Assembly (NCBI GenBank): GCA_903772945.1
Contig: CAICTM010000136.1
Location: 1 to 64,000 of the forward strand
Source: Seminavis robusta
Lineage: Eukaryota > Bacillariophyta > Bacillariophyceae > Naviculales > Naviculaceae
Direction: 5' to 3'
Length of the DNA stretch: 64,000 bases
Every line of letters begins with the position of its first letter. The stretch's first letter is position 1. Below, in pieces: positions 41,001 through 55,641 of the stretch. A program made the position numbers and the translations under genes. The notes beneath the pieces are model-generated. The model worked only from the letters and a program-made list of their open reading frames with translations. It was not told the DNA's origin and did not search any database.

Positions 41001-44000
41001 CAGTGGCAATGACGACGATGCCGAACACATACATGGGGGTCATGCGATCCTGCCATTCGGAAGGATACAGCTGATTGTTGGTATGGTGACTGGGCACGAT
41101 CTGTTTTCGTCCATACGCAACAGTCAAAACTCCAACGCTGGGCTGACGAGGAGCACAGTCCGTGCGGCTTCTCACCGCGACGATTCGATTCCGCAGCCCC
41201 CCGTGGCATGACATGATGTGCCTTCCGTGCTTATCGGGCCGACGGCGCCATTGAAGAGAGCAAAGAACCGACTTTAGGCATAGGCTTCAGTGGTGAAAGG
41301 GTGTATGTTCGTCTTTCTTTCAGTGGCGAAAGGGTGGGAGTGTTCGTCCTTCCTTTCAGTGGCATGGCAGTGGCGACGTGACCGTAATACCCAGATAGAT
41401 GCATCACACTCAGGGGGAAGAACAGTACGGCATACGAACACCGACAGTTCTTCATTCAGTGGCAAAGCAAAGGAAACACGTGAAACTGCTATGTCTTCGT
41501 TATGGTCTACCGTGACAACGGCGTTTTGGAAGGAGGTCCTAGGGCGTACCGCAGGAGAGTGTCCCTTTCAGTATTGCAAGGGTAGACGAAGGCTTGGAGT
41601 TCTATGACATGAGGGAGGCTATCGGTTGACGGGGTCCTCTGTTTGGCTTGGAGACAACAACAAAAGCACGTCTATTTGCAAACATGGTTTGAGACAGAAC
41701 CAGCCACTGTGGAGTTGAGTTCAGGTGGATCGCAGTGGTAAACCTACTGTAGAAGGCCAACAAGGATCGGGTTTTCGGTCAGGTCAGGTCGTATACTTTT
41801 TGTATGGAAAGAATTTAGGCAAATTGAACGGCACTACCGGTAAGGCCCGCCCCGATGGATTACGAAGTTGTCTTCTTCAAGAATGGAAAGTATTGAACTG
41901 GCATCCGAAGCCTGTAACCCAAGGAGTAATAATTTCAATGTCTATTCTAGTCTGGCCAAATAAAAGGAAGAGCCCTAGTAGTTTGCCAAGGCGTTCACGA
42001 AAAGCCACAAATGCCACAGGCAGAAAAAATTAGAACAGGGATGTCAGAGTCTTGCCTTACGGTACCGTACATGGGCTATTGTCAAGCCTCGTTGATATAC
42101 AAGGGTTATCTTTCTGTCAAAAACGCAAGAAACGGAACTACAAGGGACAGGGGCTAGTCAGCAAAAAAGCCGGTGCCTGATCATTCAGCCCATCCTCCAA
42201 GCAAGTTCGCCTTTCAAAGCGTTCTTTCATTCAAAAATTCCACGTTAAAATAGTTATCATCGTCGCCGCTAGCTCCAGAGGGCTCTTAATTGTGTCATTA
42301 AGCAAATCTGATGCAAGCAAGATGCCCAGTACAGGCCGTCTTGTAGCAGATACCGAAGCAAGTTTTAGTTTGTATGCGGGCACCGGGCAAGAAGACCTGA
42401 AAATGGCAAGAAAAATGGGCTCAGTTCCACTCATTTATGCCGGCTTGCTCTCTCTGATCTTCTAACCACCTCCAAACACTCCCGGGCCAAACCACATGCC
42501 CCTCCCCTCCGCAGCCCGCCAGTATCTCCCCTTCGCAGGAAAGCATCTCTTTTACCGTACAGGAGCCAGACCTCACCAGTCAAGTCACCTTCCAGCTAGA
42601 GTACGAGTACTAGTACCCTGTAGCGGATTTGGTTGTCCGCTTCTGCATTGGGGGGATCCTGAGGAAGACACTCCATGAAGGTCTTCCAGCAGGTGACGTC
42701 CATGCAGCGAGAAGTTGCTGCGGCAACATTGACAGGTGTAGTGCATAAAGTCCTGAAACGGCCTTGTTGGACTGACTCCGGAGGCAAGTCACAATGATTG
42801 GATAAGGCAAAGGCAAGCTTCAGCTCGGCGTCAGTGTGATGATTGATTCTCTTTTCCGGCCCTTGCGTGCCATGCATCCTCAGAGGACGACGGGGAGAAT
42901 GGACTTGGCTCCGCTCGGCATCTGCTCGGCATCAAGGTCACTGGCGGTTTCTGAATTGATTTCTGCACTGAGAGCCCAACGCTACTGTTTCATCAGGACA
43001 GGTCAAGCGGCGCTGATCATGGCAGGACAAGCGAAGTCAGACGACAAAGCCACGCGTTCTTATCGATGTGTGTGTACTCACATACGGTACAGGATCAACA
43101 AAACCTGTCAGAAGCATGGAAACAGAATAAGTTTCACGTGCTTTCGTCTTCCTCCTTCCCAGCAACAGCGTTGGGCCCACCGCTTGCCTCACCGCTGTCG
43201 TCAGTCTCCTTCCAGCAACAAAGAGACGAGACGGTCGGATCTGAAGAGTTCATCACACACAGCCATTGTTTTGTGCCATGACGAATGACTGGGTCCATCT
43301 CTGTCAGCATCTCGCCTCAGTGTTGGCGACCAAAAGATTGCTGATGATCCATCCGAAAGTCTGCAGAGAGCATCATGTCACCAGGAACAATCGCTGGCAA
43401 CTCAACAGTTGACAACATGAGAAAGTCCGGCTCTCTGTAGAGGAGAAATATCACTCACCCCAGCACACCCTGTGTGACCGAGCAGAGGCTCCAGTTCGTT
43501 ATGGGTTTCCGGCGCAAGGTATCTGGAACAAAATGAACAGCCTTTTTGCTGCGGGCAAACCGAATGTCCCGTACTCACCTCGGTCAGTGCCATCCAGAGG
43601 AGAAATGGTGAATCACAGTACCAATACTTCAAAAGAGAAGAAAATGTGCTTTCTGGCACTCCAGCCAGACACCACCAGAAGCATGAATATGAAGAAATAT
43701 CCGCGCTGCTTCAAGAACACAACAGAGAAAACCATTCCAATTCGCAGCAAAGTCAATCGCAGCCATGGTTTAGCATGAGATCACAACAGTTTTAACGCGC
43801 TGCAGTTGCCGCAACCAAACAACCTGACAAAAGACCCTTTCAATCATCACACCATTGGTTCATCCACCGTTTCTCTGAGGCTTTTATCCCAGGTTAGCTT
43901 CACTGCCGACAAAGCCCACCCTGAGCCCCACAAACACATACAACAAAAAGCTGTCAGTGACAGATTGTTCATCGTTGTGGCATACATCGGTGTGTGGACT

Positions 44001-44454
44001 CCGGTCCATGGGTTCGAGCGAGAGTACTTACCAAAAAACACTCCATCAACCCTCACCTTGTTCTGTCCACCCCAGGAAATTTGACCATGGCATGGTTCTA
44101 CCGGCTCTCACCACAGCAAGCAAACCGCTTGTCACTGCGCGGTCAACAAATGGGCACCCAGGCGGCACGTCTCCGAAGCAAAAGCAGTCGTAGAGAACTC
44201 GCTCATCACGCTGCAAAACTCAAACCAACCCTCCTGAGGATGCGATTCCTTTGCCCCACCGCAATGACTCGGAACTGCGTGGAGCCACCGCTCGGCAACT
44301 CTCCTTGCTCGACAACATGGCCGCAAGGCACAATGGGAAGCATCGACCACAACAACGCACTGCCGGGAGTCCGGCAATCTAATGTAAGAGCGCTCAGTCT
44401 TTGTCCGCCATGGCCTCCCTCTCACCACTCACCATGTTCTCCCACCATCGCTTC

Positions 44455-44725
44455 CAACAGATGGAACCACATGCATGCTGGGCACTCTGACTGAAAAGGA
44501 AAAACCTCGCGCTGAAGAGCTCTCTGCTTGTACAGAGCATGCATAAGCACAGGCCATTCAGCACCCAGTTTTTCCTTTTCAACAGAGAACCGCATGGATG
44601 ACGTGCACAGTTGGCCAAACAGGAAAGACCTCGCGCTTGAATAGTTCTCTGCTCTTATGGAGCACACAAAAGCAGAGGCCATTCAAACGCAAAGCCTTTC
44701 CTGTTTGGCTTGATGCAGCACACCA
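44455..44725 (+). repeat. dispersed repeat copy 1: two 124-bp tandem units
   Basis: The word CCTCGCGCT occurs at 44505 and 44629. The units share GCTCT..AGAGCA and AGGCCATTCA, with diverged ends. Copy 2 lies at 52695-52965 in the same orientation and shares both units, so the array was duplicated as a block. Confidence 0.8.
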
Positions 44726-47700
44726 AATCGTTTCAATGCAATGAAATAGAACATACAGCAATCAACCGGAGCAAAACCCCAAGGAGTGAACTGTTACTTT
44801 ATGGGAGAGAGCGGAACTGGCAATTCCCCGAAGGAATACGCTGAACTGCGGCGGACCCAGGCAGCTCATCTCCTTGGGTTTTCTTTGGATTTGCAGATTT
44901 TGAGGGAAGCCACGACAGCCAATCTCGGTGGTCAAGTTCAGTTTCTGGAAGGATCCAGGATGCGATGCATAATGTGTGGCTGATCCCGACTGAGCTCCAC
45001 AGAAAGAATAACCCGGCTCAGAGTTTGGTCTCGGAGCCACTGAGACTTGGCCACGCGATCGTAGCTACCGGTAATAGCTAGCATTGTAGCATGCCACTTC
45101 ATTGCAGATTGCATGCCGCGTGCCATTGGGTATTGGATTGCATGAAGGGTACCAATACTAGCTAGCCAGTACCACCTACCAGACCGTCGACCGTACCGAA
45201 TCTTTGTCTATCGGGCGCGGATGCTCTTCGCTCGGGGGGGAATATTTCGGCAACCGACCCTTGGCGATATCTGATTGTTTGGAGCAATAGGACCGCAGTC
45301 GTTGTCCATTGTAAATACTTGTTACTGATGCTTTTTTGAAGTTTTATGAGCCCCTTGAAGTAAAATTTGCAGACGAAAGTAGATGCCCCGCAATTTTACG
45401 AGACGAAATACCACTTTTTGCCAGGGTGAAAATGATAACCTTGGTAATAAGATTACTACAATTGGATGCGCAGCCTTAGGCTCCACTCCCAGCCACCGCC
45501 GCTCAGCCGAACTCTAGTAGTCTAGTTGACATCTGCAGTTCACTAGGACCATCATCTAGCTAGCTAGCTAGGTATGTCTAGGTGTACTGTGCTGTGCTGT
45601 GTCAAAACGACAGTGATGGAGTTGGGGAACAGTATGGTGCTACCAAGTGCAGCACAAGCCCAGAGCTGTTGGAAACAAACACTGAACTGAGCAGCCAGGG
45701 TAGGATGGATTGGTATCTCGCAAAGAGGCACTGATTTCATCTTCCTTTGGTGGCTGCTCAGAGCACAGATTGACTGGCTCCTGCTTGTGACTGCTTCCCG
45801 GGTTACCCTACTGGCCATCTTGCAGTGGCAACCAGTCTAAGACAGGAGCAAATACCGGTATGAGTCCCCTACATTGCCCTTTTAAGAGTCATGGCAATAG
45901 GTGCAGAGTTGGCTTTCTCTCACCAGCGCAGCCAGCACTTTTCTCCCAATTTCTGTTTTGATGACTGAGCTCCACATAATGTCATTGACAGACTGAAATT
46001 TGCTGATTTGATCAGTTACCTTGAGCCATAATACTGGTAGTAACTATTCATGCTTGGTGTGCCAATAGGTTCAGAGTGATGCTCGCAAGTTTGCAAAAAT
46101 CTCATTATCATAATGGCATGAATGATCGTCCCGAGCTGTTTGGTCGAACTTGGAATGGTGTTGGTAGAATCTTATAAGCAGGTGCGGATGTCACAGCAGT
46201 ATTGATCTCTGGAAGAAGGACAGACCATAAACTTTTTGAGCTCATGTAGTTGAAGACAGAACGTGCTGTGGGCATAAGTAGGAGTGACGATGAGGGCACC
46301 ATCTCAGAATCTAGAGTTCTGTTCCCAAAACCACCCCCAATTGAGCTTTTAGCTTTGCAGCCCCCTTTTAAAATGGAAATGAAGATCACTCAATAGCTCA
46401 CTCAATATAATTGTCAGGACACTCTCTAATACCGGTACCACTCTGAGGAGTGGAGGGAGCAAACTTGTAGCTAGCTTGCTTGCCAGAGCAGCCCAAATCT
46501 CTGGGTAAAGATCATTTTTCTATTGACGCCTTGCCGGTATGCAGAATACAGAAAGGATCGCTTGGCACACTGGCAGGTTTTGGTCTTCTGGCACCTACCT
46601 CTGTACCAGTACTGGTACCTAGCTACCGTATGACTGCGTATCGCTGCTTTCCGAAGTCTACCGCGCAACACACTGCAAGAACCCAGCACACTGTGTGCGT
46701 GTCATGTGTGTTGTCATTGAAAATCCAGAACATGTACGTGCTAGTTCAAGCCAACGATCGGGTCAAGCAGCCAGCCATCAACATCACACAAGAGAGGATA
46801 GTTGTATACTCTGAGTATTGGTTACCTATACTAGCTGAACTGAATGATCATCTTGTTTTCCCTGCCTCTTACTAAGACTGTTCAGCGTGTAATTGAGGAG
46901 GGAGCTTTAGGATTACATGTACATTGCAATCAGCGAGGAGAACTGAGCCAGTGAATTGTAGCCTATTCAAAATCACCCGTGCTCCGTGCTCCAAGCCACG
47001 CTTTGGCTTGAAAAAGACTGTCCACAGAGCTGTGTGGCCACAGCCCGCAAGATGAAAACTCAGTACCAAAATCTTACAGCGACAGAAAGGATCTCAGTTT
47101 TTGCAATGCCCCAACGTCCCAACCCTTTCAATGAACCATAGCAACAATAACACATGCCAACATGTTAACATGACATTGTATGTTGCCAGGAGGTTGTCGG
47201 GAAGAAAAGCGCAGCACTTCCTTGCGTTGGTCGCTGGTCATGAAGGAGCCGTTCTGCGGCGGCGCTATCGTTACGATGAAATGAGTTTTCTGGTACGGTA
47301 TACCTGCCCGCGGCTGCGACGCGACAAAAGACCATTTGAACTTATGAATTCCTCCGCCGTCTTCTGTTGGCTCCTGCAGATGAAAGGGAGATGTGTCCTT
47401 GTCATCGGGTGGATCTGGCCTTTGATCTGCAACTCTGTGCCATTGGTGAAGATCCGACAACAACCTGTACGCATCGACTTCGTAGGAATAAGGCTTCTCA
47501 TTTCATATTCTTTGGACATCTTTCTTCAATTATTGATCACCAAACTCGACCACAAGTATCATGCATCGCGAACGGATTGCGTTGAACAGGACATCATGAC
47601 AAGGCCGCTTCTCTCGGTCCTCTTGCGAGAATTTGATCGATTCGATTATACTGAAAGATCGAAATGGCGTCTACATCATCGCAGCTATTCATGTATGCTT

Positions 47701-50700
47701 CTCGTTTGCCACCTTGTACCCACCTGGTCCGCATCGTACCGGTACCTACCTCGTACGGTACCTTAGACAAGAAGCAATGCATCATAGAAAGCCATGGATA
47801 AATTCAGGAGGGCGATCGACCGATGTTTGCACTTGATCAATGTTGGGAGATCAAGTCTATCGCTGAAATGGTATTTGATTCTGATTGAAGCGAAGGTGCG
47901 GGGACCTTGCTCAAAAGAAAGTTCATAGATGTGTACGAGCCAGGGGTGCGGTGATGGTGGCAATATTAGTGTTTCCGATGCAAAGGAAGGTACCAGTACC
48001 AGTACGATGTACGGGTACACCATTAGTAGTGTTGGATGGGAATTCACAGCTTGGGCGCCACATCAGCTCCCCAGCCCCAATCCAATGGGCACATACCGTA
48101 ATCACTCTCATAGAAGCTGAAGGTTTGTTCCAGCTCTTCTGTCATATATCTGAAGTGTAAGGTAATCCGACCATTAGATTGTTGGGGAATGGAACGTGCG
48201 GAGAATGAACCACTTCAGGTTTGACATCACGCTTTTTGTTGGGTGGCGGCCAGTAGTTGGATCGAGCACTTCCTTGGGGGTTTCTCACGAACTGATACCA
48301 GCATCAGCAATCCTGAGAAAACGGGTCAGGCGATCTTCCCTCTGGATCAGGACGGCAGAAGGGGGCGGTAATCCGATGGCCTTCGGTTGGCATGTGACCT
48401 GTCCATGAATCGATGAATCCGTCCCAAGCAATCATGACTGCTGCACGAGGATGATCCAACCAGATGATTCTTTTCTGACATGATTTGATTCTGCGGGATG
48501 CCGTTCCGTCATTTGGGTCCGATTTCGCTACTGTAGTGTTTAATTTGTGCAAGCTGTGCATCCGGTAAACTTGTAAAGTTGTCAAATCGTCTCCTGAATC
48601 TCACCCACGCCCACAGCAAGTGTTCCCACGGCAGCAGGTGCCACATCACCCTCCCAGAATCATAGATCGCAAAAGCTCCAACCGGTTTCATTGTGCATCC
48701 ACAACCGGTTGACCGAGGAAAGGAAATGGTCCGCCAGCAAAATCCCCACAACACCATTCTCATTGCCCAAGCATGTCATAATCTTGTGGCGTGAATGTGC
48801 CACCTACATGTAGCTCTTGTAACCGTCCCAAGAGGCGTGTATAATGATTGTATCTGTGTATCTTGTGATCCAAGGTAGCTATGATAGCTCTATGATACAA
48901 CCAGGAATTGACCTGACCCATGTTGCGGGTTGCGGTCTCTGAAAAACACTTGCGGTACCGGTACCGGTTCTGGCCAATTAGGGAGTCTTCAGTATGAAAA
49001 AAAGAGTAGACACCGACAAATTACGAGGAAGATTTGGGGCTTTAGCCTTTCCAAAGAAAAACTGACTTTAACTAATTTATTACTCATGAAAGTCCGACTA
49101 CAATACAACATGTCTTTTGTACTACGTTGCAGGGGTACTCGACAAAAGCAATGGAATGAAGTTTTTGAGAATCCCTTTCTTGAAGTTTCTTCAATAATTG
49201 CTCAGAAGCCTCCTCAAAACGTCATCACCGCCATTGAAGGAAAACAATGAAGAAGATTTCGGGCAGCTTTCAACCAAGCGAGCAATTGACCTTGTCAACT
49301 GGGTACTGGTATCAAGCATTTCGCAACCGAAGACGTGGTTGGCGTTGGTCTATACCAGTGACCGCCATGAAGTCAGCAGTTTAGATATATATTATACTTG
49401 GAGAGCGGAGAGAACGGAAGGTAGGAAAGCGAAGTGGGCGGCCTCAGTGGTCAGTTGCGTAATGTTCTGCCAATCATCACAGTACAGGCTCCAAAGCCCA
49501 AGCAATAGTTCGGTTCGATTGGATAGGAAGATTGGCTTTCAACTCTGCGGGATTTTCTTATGCCGGTGCAGTGTAGTTGTGCAATGATCGCTTGCTTGAA
49601 CTTAGGTGCAGTGGAGACTGAGTTACACCTCGGAAAAGCTGGCCGCTGTGTCTGTACCGTAGCTATCATACCGGTAGCACTGGCTGTTTCAATCGCAGTA
49701 GCATGTATCATTATCGGGGACGGTGTATCCAGGTCCAGCTACCTGTTAGTTCGAAGATGGAAAAACCAATACTAGCTATAGCTATGCCAATAGTTTCAGT
49801 CAAGATAATACTGTACTTGGTGCATCGCTTTTCTCGTCACACAGATTGCTAGGATCCAATCACTGCATGAAAGCAGGCAGGGAGGATACTCTACTGTGGT
49901 CAGGTGCAGGTGTTCTCCCTATTTATTTCATGTTCGAAGCCCCCACTGCGAGCTAGATTCGTATGAGTTTCAAAAGTGAGGTAGGTAGGTTGTTTCATTA
50001 GCTGATCGTACATGCATTCCCAACCTCCCCAAAGCCCCATCACCGGGCACCGATCCCATCAATCTGAGCCTTGGGGGACCACTGGCTCTGGCATCAAGCC
50101 GAATGCTCTTGCAATGCGTCTTCTAGATTTCTTGGCAAGAAGGAGCCCATCCGCGGAACCATATCTTCGAAGTCCTGTTACTTCCCGTCCAACACAGATT
50201 CCAGTAGAATGGTCGATTCCCCAAGGCTTGTGCGGTTAGAAGCCCAATCAAAGTGGCGCCAAGTGCGGTCACCAGCCCGGCGATGCGAGTGTCTCGGTCT
50301 CGGAATGGTGACCGAAAACACAGGTCTGGTCATCAAGTGTGTACCATAGGCACCACGGGACGGCCAAACACAAACAACCCTCAAACGCCCGCCTGGAGCA
50401 CAGCCATCGTGTCAAGATGAATCTCAGTCTCAGCAAAAGACTCTCATTTCCCTTAACCATGGTCGCCTTTCCAATACCTGCGGTGGCAGCGAAAGGTCGA
50501 CGATGCCTCTGCGCCTCTGCAACAGACTCTCAACCATGATTCCCTTCCTGAACCTGCGGTGGTGGCAGCGAAAGGTCCATGATACTGCTTCTGAATAGTA
50601 TGAAGGCTTCTTTTCACAACAAGACAAAGTGATCAAGCCGGAGAAGGGCAAGAACACCCTGGCCCAAAACAGATAGGGCGCAGTCCGCCAACGCATCTTC

Positions 50701-52694
50701 TGCCATCAAAAGTCCGCATCTCTGCCAAAACGGCCCCGCAGCTTCATGTCGTTCTCAGGGGCAGCAGAGCGCCTCCTCGCGCCTCGCCGCCTCTTCCTCG
50801 TTTCATCGCCTGAAATGAGGAAGATAGGTGCTTCTCCCTGGGCGGTATCATGGAGGCGCAACAATTCAAAAGCAAGATGACACCGAAGAAGGACAGATGA
50901 TGGGTGCCTCGTGATGTAGCGAGGATACCGCAAGGGGCGTGTGCGGCTTCCACACTTGCCTTTCTCGTCGTCCGGTCACTGTCGCGGCATCCTCAATCAT
51001 GCCAGCTGCGGATCATACAGTAGGAACGGCCCATCAGCATCACCAAGAAGGAACGGACAAAGGATGGTAAAAGTTTCTCAGTCAGACCAATATTTGTGTC
51101 CAAGCGCCAGGAGGATGCTCACATGAATTTGGTTGGGGGCATGTCAAACTCCCACACCATGTTCATCGTAGCTGCATCAAAGACCATTGCTTGAGGAGAC
51201 ACTTCGAAACTCCGGTGGCTACAGAAGGCATGGTTGTTTCTCCAGTGGTGAGCGTTTTGCCGTTACTGGTACGTAGTGCCACAATACATATACATGTACC
51301 GTACGGAGACACCAAATAGAGTGGTCTGTTAAGCCTTTTTCATTGCTGATCATCATTCAAAGCAATAATGGGGAGCATCTGCGCTGCGAGCTTCACTCCT
51401 TTTCAAGGTGCACTTGGGTCTAGAGCAGCTAGCTAGCTAGCCTGTACCGTACGAACCGGTAGAAGAGATCTGTTCGTCGCCCTCCGCTGGCCACGAGGGA
51501 GGTAATGGACGAGCCAGAAAGCTTTGTGCACCAGTAAACAAGTTTACTACACCAGCATTTCCCGGTGCGGTTCCATCCCACCAAAGTCACCACCGCCATC
51601 GCAGCATTCCCCTAGTAGAATGATTCAATCAGTTAGTTGGTTCGATTGAAATCAGCTTCTCTCTCTTCCGCTCGTTGCTGTTTGATACTTCTGCTAGAAC
51701 TGTTCTATCCCCATTGTGCTCCTTTAGCTAGATAGAGTAGCTATGCAAAGGGGGGGGGGGGAGCGGTAATAGTGAGGACAGTAGATAAAAAAGGCTATTA
51801 CATGAGAAGGCAGCAGAAGGCTTAACGCCAAGGATCAAAAGATTTAGTCCACCGAGCTCCGCCACAACGATCTCACAGCCACCACCCAAGCTAACGCTAC
51901 ACGTACAGCCGTATTGGTAGGCTTTCGTGCTGCTGCAGCCGCAAAACATGTGGTACATCGCAGCAGCTCCATGGCTGCCATGTTGACAACTGCCAGTGAA
52001 TGCTGATGAGTCAGAGTCGGCCCAAGGTACAGTTGTAGTCTGCAATGGTTTGGCCACTCGATATCTTCGCCATCTTTCCGAATGTAGACAAAGCTTCAAT
52101 CTGTTCGGCCGTCGCCAAGCGCCGAAGTAGCAGCAATCGATTTGCCAATGGCGAGTGGATCCAAAAAGCCAAAAAGCCAACTGCACCAGTTTCCACTCAA
52201 TGTGCAGGCGCACGACATCATCCCAAGTCTCGGCCACACACAGACACATCTCGAAGTCGGGCGAAGCTGTCTTCCGAGTTGGAGCTTTGGTTTTGGATCC
52301 ATGAGGAGAAATCCCACTGCGTTGATAGTCCAGCTACCTGCGGGTTTCCTCACTGATTGTTGTCCCTGGCCTTTGGAGAATCATATGGGCGCAAATTTCT
52401 GCGTTCGGGACCCAGCAGCTTGTACTGCAAAAGACCGTATGGATCTGGCTGGAGAAGCAAATGGATACTCTAGCACCAATGGTTCATTCAAGCGTCAGGC
52501 CCACAGGACGATCTTGTTGGAAGCAAATCCAATGTTGAGAATGCGCTTCGAGTTGTTGTTCATGTCGTTGCTTGCTTGGGACCTCCCCAAACTGCGTGCG
52601 AAGCCTGTGTCCCCAAACAGAAGCAACCATCAGAAACAGAGTCAGTTGTTGGTGAAAGGGAAACACAGAGAGAGTAATATTCCCCCATCAGTTC

Positions 52695-52965
52695 CAACAG
52701 AGGGAACCGCATCCATGCTGTGCACTCTGACTGAGAGGGAAAAACCTCGCGCTGAAGAGCTCTCTGCTTGTACAGAGCATGTAGAAGCAAAGGCCATTCA
52801 GCACAAAGTTTTTCCTTTTCAGCAGGGAACTGCATGGATGATGTGCACAGTTGGCCACACAGGAAAGACCTCGCGCTTGAGCAGTTCTCTGCTCTTATGG
52901 AGCACACAAAAGCAGAGGCCATTCAAACGCAAAGCCTTTCCTGTATGGCTGGATGCACACCAAAC
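52695..52965 (+). repeat. dispersed repeat copy 2: two 124-bp tandem units
   Basis: CCTCGCGCT occurs at 52745 and 52869, the same 124-bp period as copy 1. Similarity to copy 1 is high over about 270 bases (by eye over 85%). Both units encode a related plus-strand peptide (RAEELSACTEHVEAKAIQ and LALEQFSALMEHTKAEAIQ), but in different frames because 124 is not a multiple of three. Confidence 0.8.
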
Positions 52966-55641
52966 CTTTTCAGTGAACAAATTGAAGGCAACATCACTCG
53001 AGGACGGTGTTTCAATCAGCGACCAACCTTGGCATCCGGCTCGGAGACGTTCAGAGAGATAGGAACTATCCGATTGTGGATCGCACTCACAGAAGACTTT
53101 GTGGCAAGAACTCCCAAAGTTCATGCAGGGTTAGTTTCGTCCATCTCATTTACCCGGCAAAAGAAACTGAAGGAATGCAATCACAAGAGGGCATGTTACC
53201 CACCCCACGTACCAATCCACAAAGGCAGCTTCATTCGAAGGTTGTAGCAAGACAGAAGTGCATCTATATCTGTTGTACGCACGGGCAACCGAGAACCGCA
53301 GGTCTTCAACGCTCTTCTGTGTGTGAGAAAACATTCAACACCAGATACGTGTATAGCGGCAAAGGAAATGATCACGTCTCCACCATTGAAATCCAACAAA
53401 GACGGGCAAATGATCATCGCTTTGTGTGAGCGTCTCGCTACCGCAGCCTTGTTGGTTTGAGATTGTGGCTGGTTATAATTGTGGCGCACATATCCGCAAC
53501 AGCAAGAGTGTTGCCGCACTAGACGTCAACGGAAAGATGCATTTGATGCAAATGGGTGAGCTCTATGGAAAACATGTCTGGTTTTACGACCGGGTTGAAG
53601 ATACTCTACAACCCCAGCAGCACACAACCTACCTACCAAGGGCCAACTAGCCAACAGCCATCGTGGTTTCGGTTCATGATAGCGGTACCAGGTACATCGT
53701 ATGCTGGAGCAGCGATAATTGACGATGGCACACATTATTGCGGCATCAAAGAATGTGCAGCTGATGCGGAGGGCCTCATCCACCGTGTTTCTTCTGTCGT
53801 CATGTCGACTGCATGCAAGAAGCAATGCTAAAAATACGCGTTTGTTGTATGCAGTACGGCTTCGGTTTTTGGTGGATCATCGCATCATCGCTACTGACTC
53901 GCTTCATCAGCTTACGAGGTTCACCGTACAGCAATGTACTGGTACCTGGTACCAGACACCGTAAATCTTAAGATCTGGATGTGCTTACCGGTAAAACCAA
54001 TCAATAAAGATCTTCTGGTTTTGAATGGTACTACACAGTGTATGATCACCACGACAAAGTATGCCAAAACACGTCCGCCAACGGAGCGGGCTCGGTGACC
54101 ACGGGTGGGCTTGGTTACCCTCGCGAAAGCGTCCCTGCTGGCGCCATCTCTGGTCCAGGTGTTGCTGGTAGCTTGGGTGGTGGTTTGCATGGCTGGCTGG
54201 TGGTTTGCATGTTCGAATACCATCCATGCCCCCCTCCTTGGCAAAGTACCGGTGTGTTGGGAGCCAATCAACATCAGACAGACTATCAAAGGGCTACCAG
54301 CAAAGGTCACGGCCCATGGATCAGGAGTGGGAAATGGCTGGGCTGCAAATCTGGTACCTGATCCCATGGTTGGGAGCTTTGAATGAATGGAAGCAATCCA
54401 TGGTTGGCTTGGGAGTCACCAGCCATAGACGACGATTGCTTATCTTAGTGACGCCTTTTGCCCTTCTCTCGGACTTCAACAGATGCTGGAAACCCACCAG
54501 CAAAGAGTCGAGTCCTCGGGTGGCCCAAGGCACTGCTGTCCGGCAATCTTTTTGATTCCAAGAATCACTTTGACCCTTTCCTGGTCAGCCTCAAGATCGG
54601 ACGAACCTGAAGCTTGCTCAGTGGCTACGCCCCAGACATCCGGACAATTGTGTTATGAAAAAGTGCCCCTTGTGGAAAGCCTCACTTGCTTCTGAGATGG
54701 CGGGTCGACGATTGTCTGGATTCTTCGGTCATTCTTGGCCGTTGGCCGAGAGGGGACTACCAAAGTACAGTCTCATTTGAAGCAACAAGAGCTCAGCAGC
54801 GCATTGACGCAGTTGCCTACAGCTTTCAGCTTGCTCGCCCCTCGCAGGTATACAATTATTGGTCATTCCGTGGTTGTCCAGTCCCCGGGGGCCATTGATG
54901 CAACGGAGGATGTGGCCATGAGGATTCCTCCTTTGGGACTCAGCCATCAGGTCGCCCGAAGGCTTCCTGAGCTCGAAGCACGAAGCTCGAAGCCCGTGTT
55001 GAAGATTGTAAGAGCCAGTTTGTCCTTGGGGGACCTAGGAATCGACAGCGATCTGGGTTGCATGGCATCTTGTTTTGTTTGTGCTGCCATTTGCCAAAGA
55101 CCTCTTCACGTTGTGGATTACGTGGTGGGAGTTTAGATCTACCCCTGGACAAGGGCAACACCAGCCATCTTGGTTTCGACACCCAGCTGGCTTCGATTTA
55201 TCCACTGGAACGACACACCTACACACAAAACTCCCCAAAGGTTTCTGAACGCGATATGCCCGTTTCCGATTTGAGATTTGGGGATGTTGTGGCCAAAGAG
55301 CTGCACGACGCAAGGAATGGCACAAGCCCAATAGCATTTTATTTACCACCATGACAACACGCAAAGCATACATGTACATTTGATCTATGGTACGATGCCA
55401 GGAACGGCGCAAATCTAGAAGCATCAAGAGCACCACGCCACAAGCATTCCATATTTTAAGCTCTACTTTTGGTTACTTTACTGCTTTTGTCGTCTGCTAC
55501 CGGTACCAAAAGCTGTATTACCAAAGGCTGCTATCAGGCGGTGAACATACGATCATGCATAGCAAACAGTGACTGCGTTTTTGTTCCTCTGATTTAAAAT
55601 CCAAAACCACGAGACATTTGCTCTTCGGGCATCATTTATTA

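Larger units (their letters stand above)
38014..55641. other. 17.6-kb interval without a supportable gene
   Basis: No frame here shows a family signature. The longer ones (38893-39426 minus, 43994-44494 plus, 47101-47766 plus, 52142-53062 plus) lack coherent domains or fall in repeats. Visible structure: G runs at about 40836-40847 and 51750-51761; short tandem copies of a TCAGTGG(C/T)GAAAGGGTG unit at 41287-41362; a diverged pair at 50431-50500 and 50518-50579 sharing ACCTGCGGTGG..GCAGCGAAAGGTC; the 124-bp repeats listed separately; and many GGTACC, CCGGTA and TACATGTA palindromes. It may be old transposon-derived or non-coding-RNA territory. Confidence 0.5.

Noticed and set aside
47101-47766. 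221-codon plus-strand frame and its antisense 111-codon partner
   Set aside because: No family signature, signal peptide or conserved start context, and no introns supporting extension. Treated as chance.
52142-53062. 306-codon plus-strand frame
   Set aside because: It runs through the 124-bp repeat with a frame change between units and has no domain, and overlapping frames on both strands are equally long. Its length alone is not enough.
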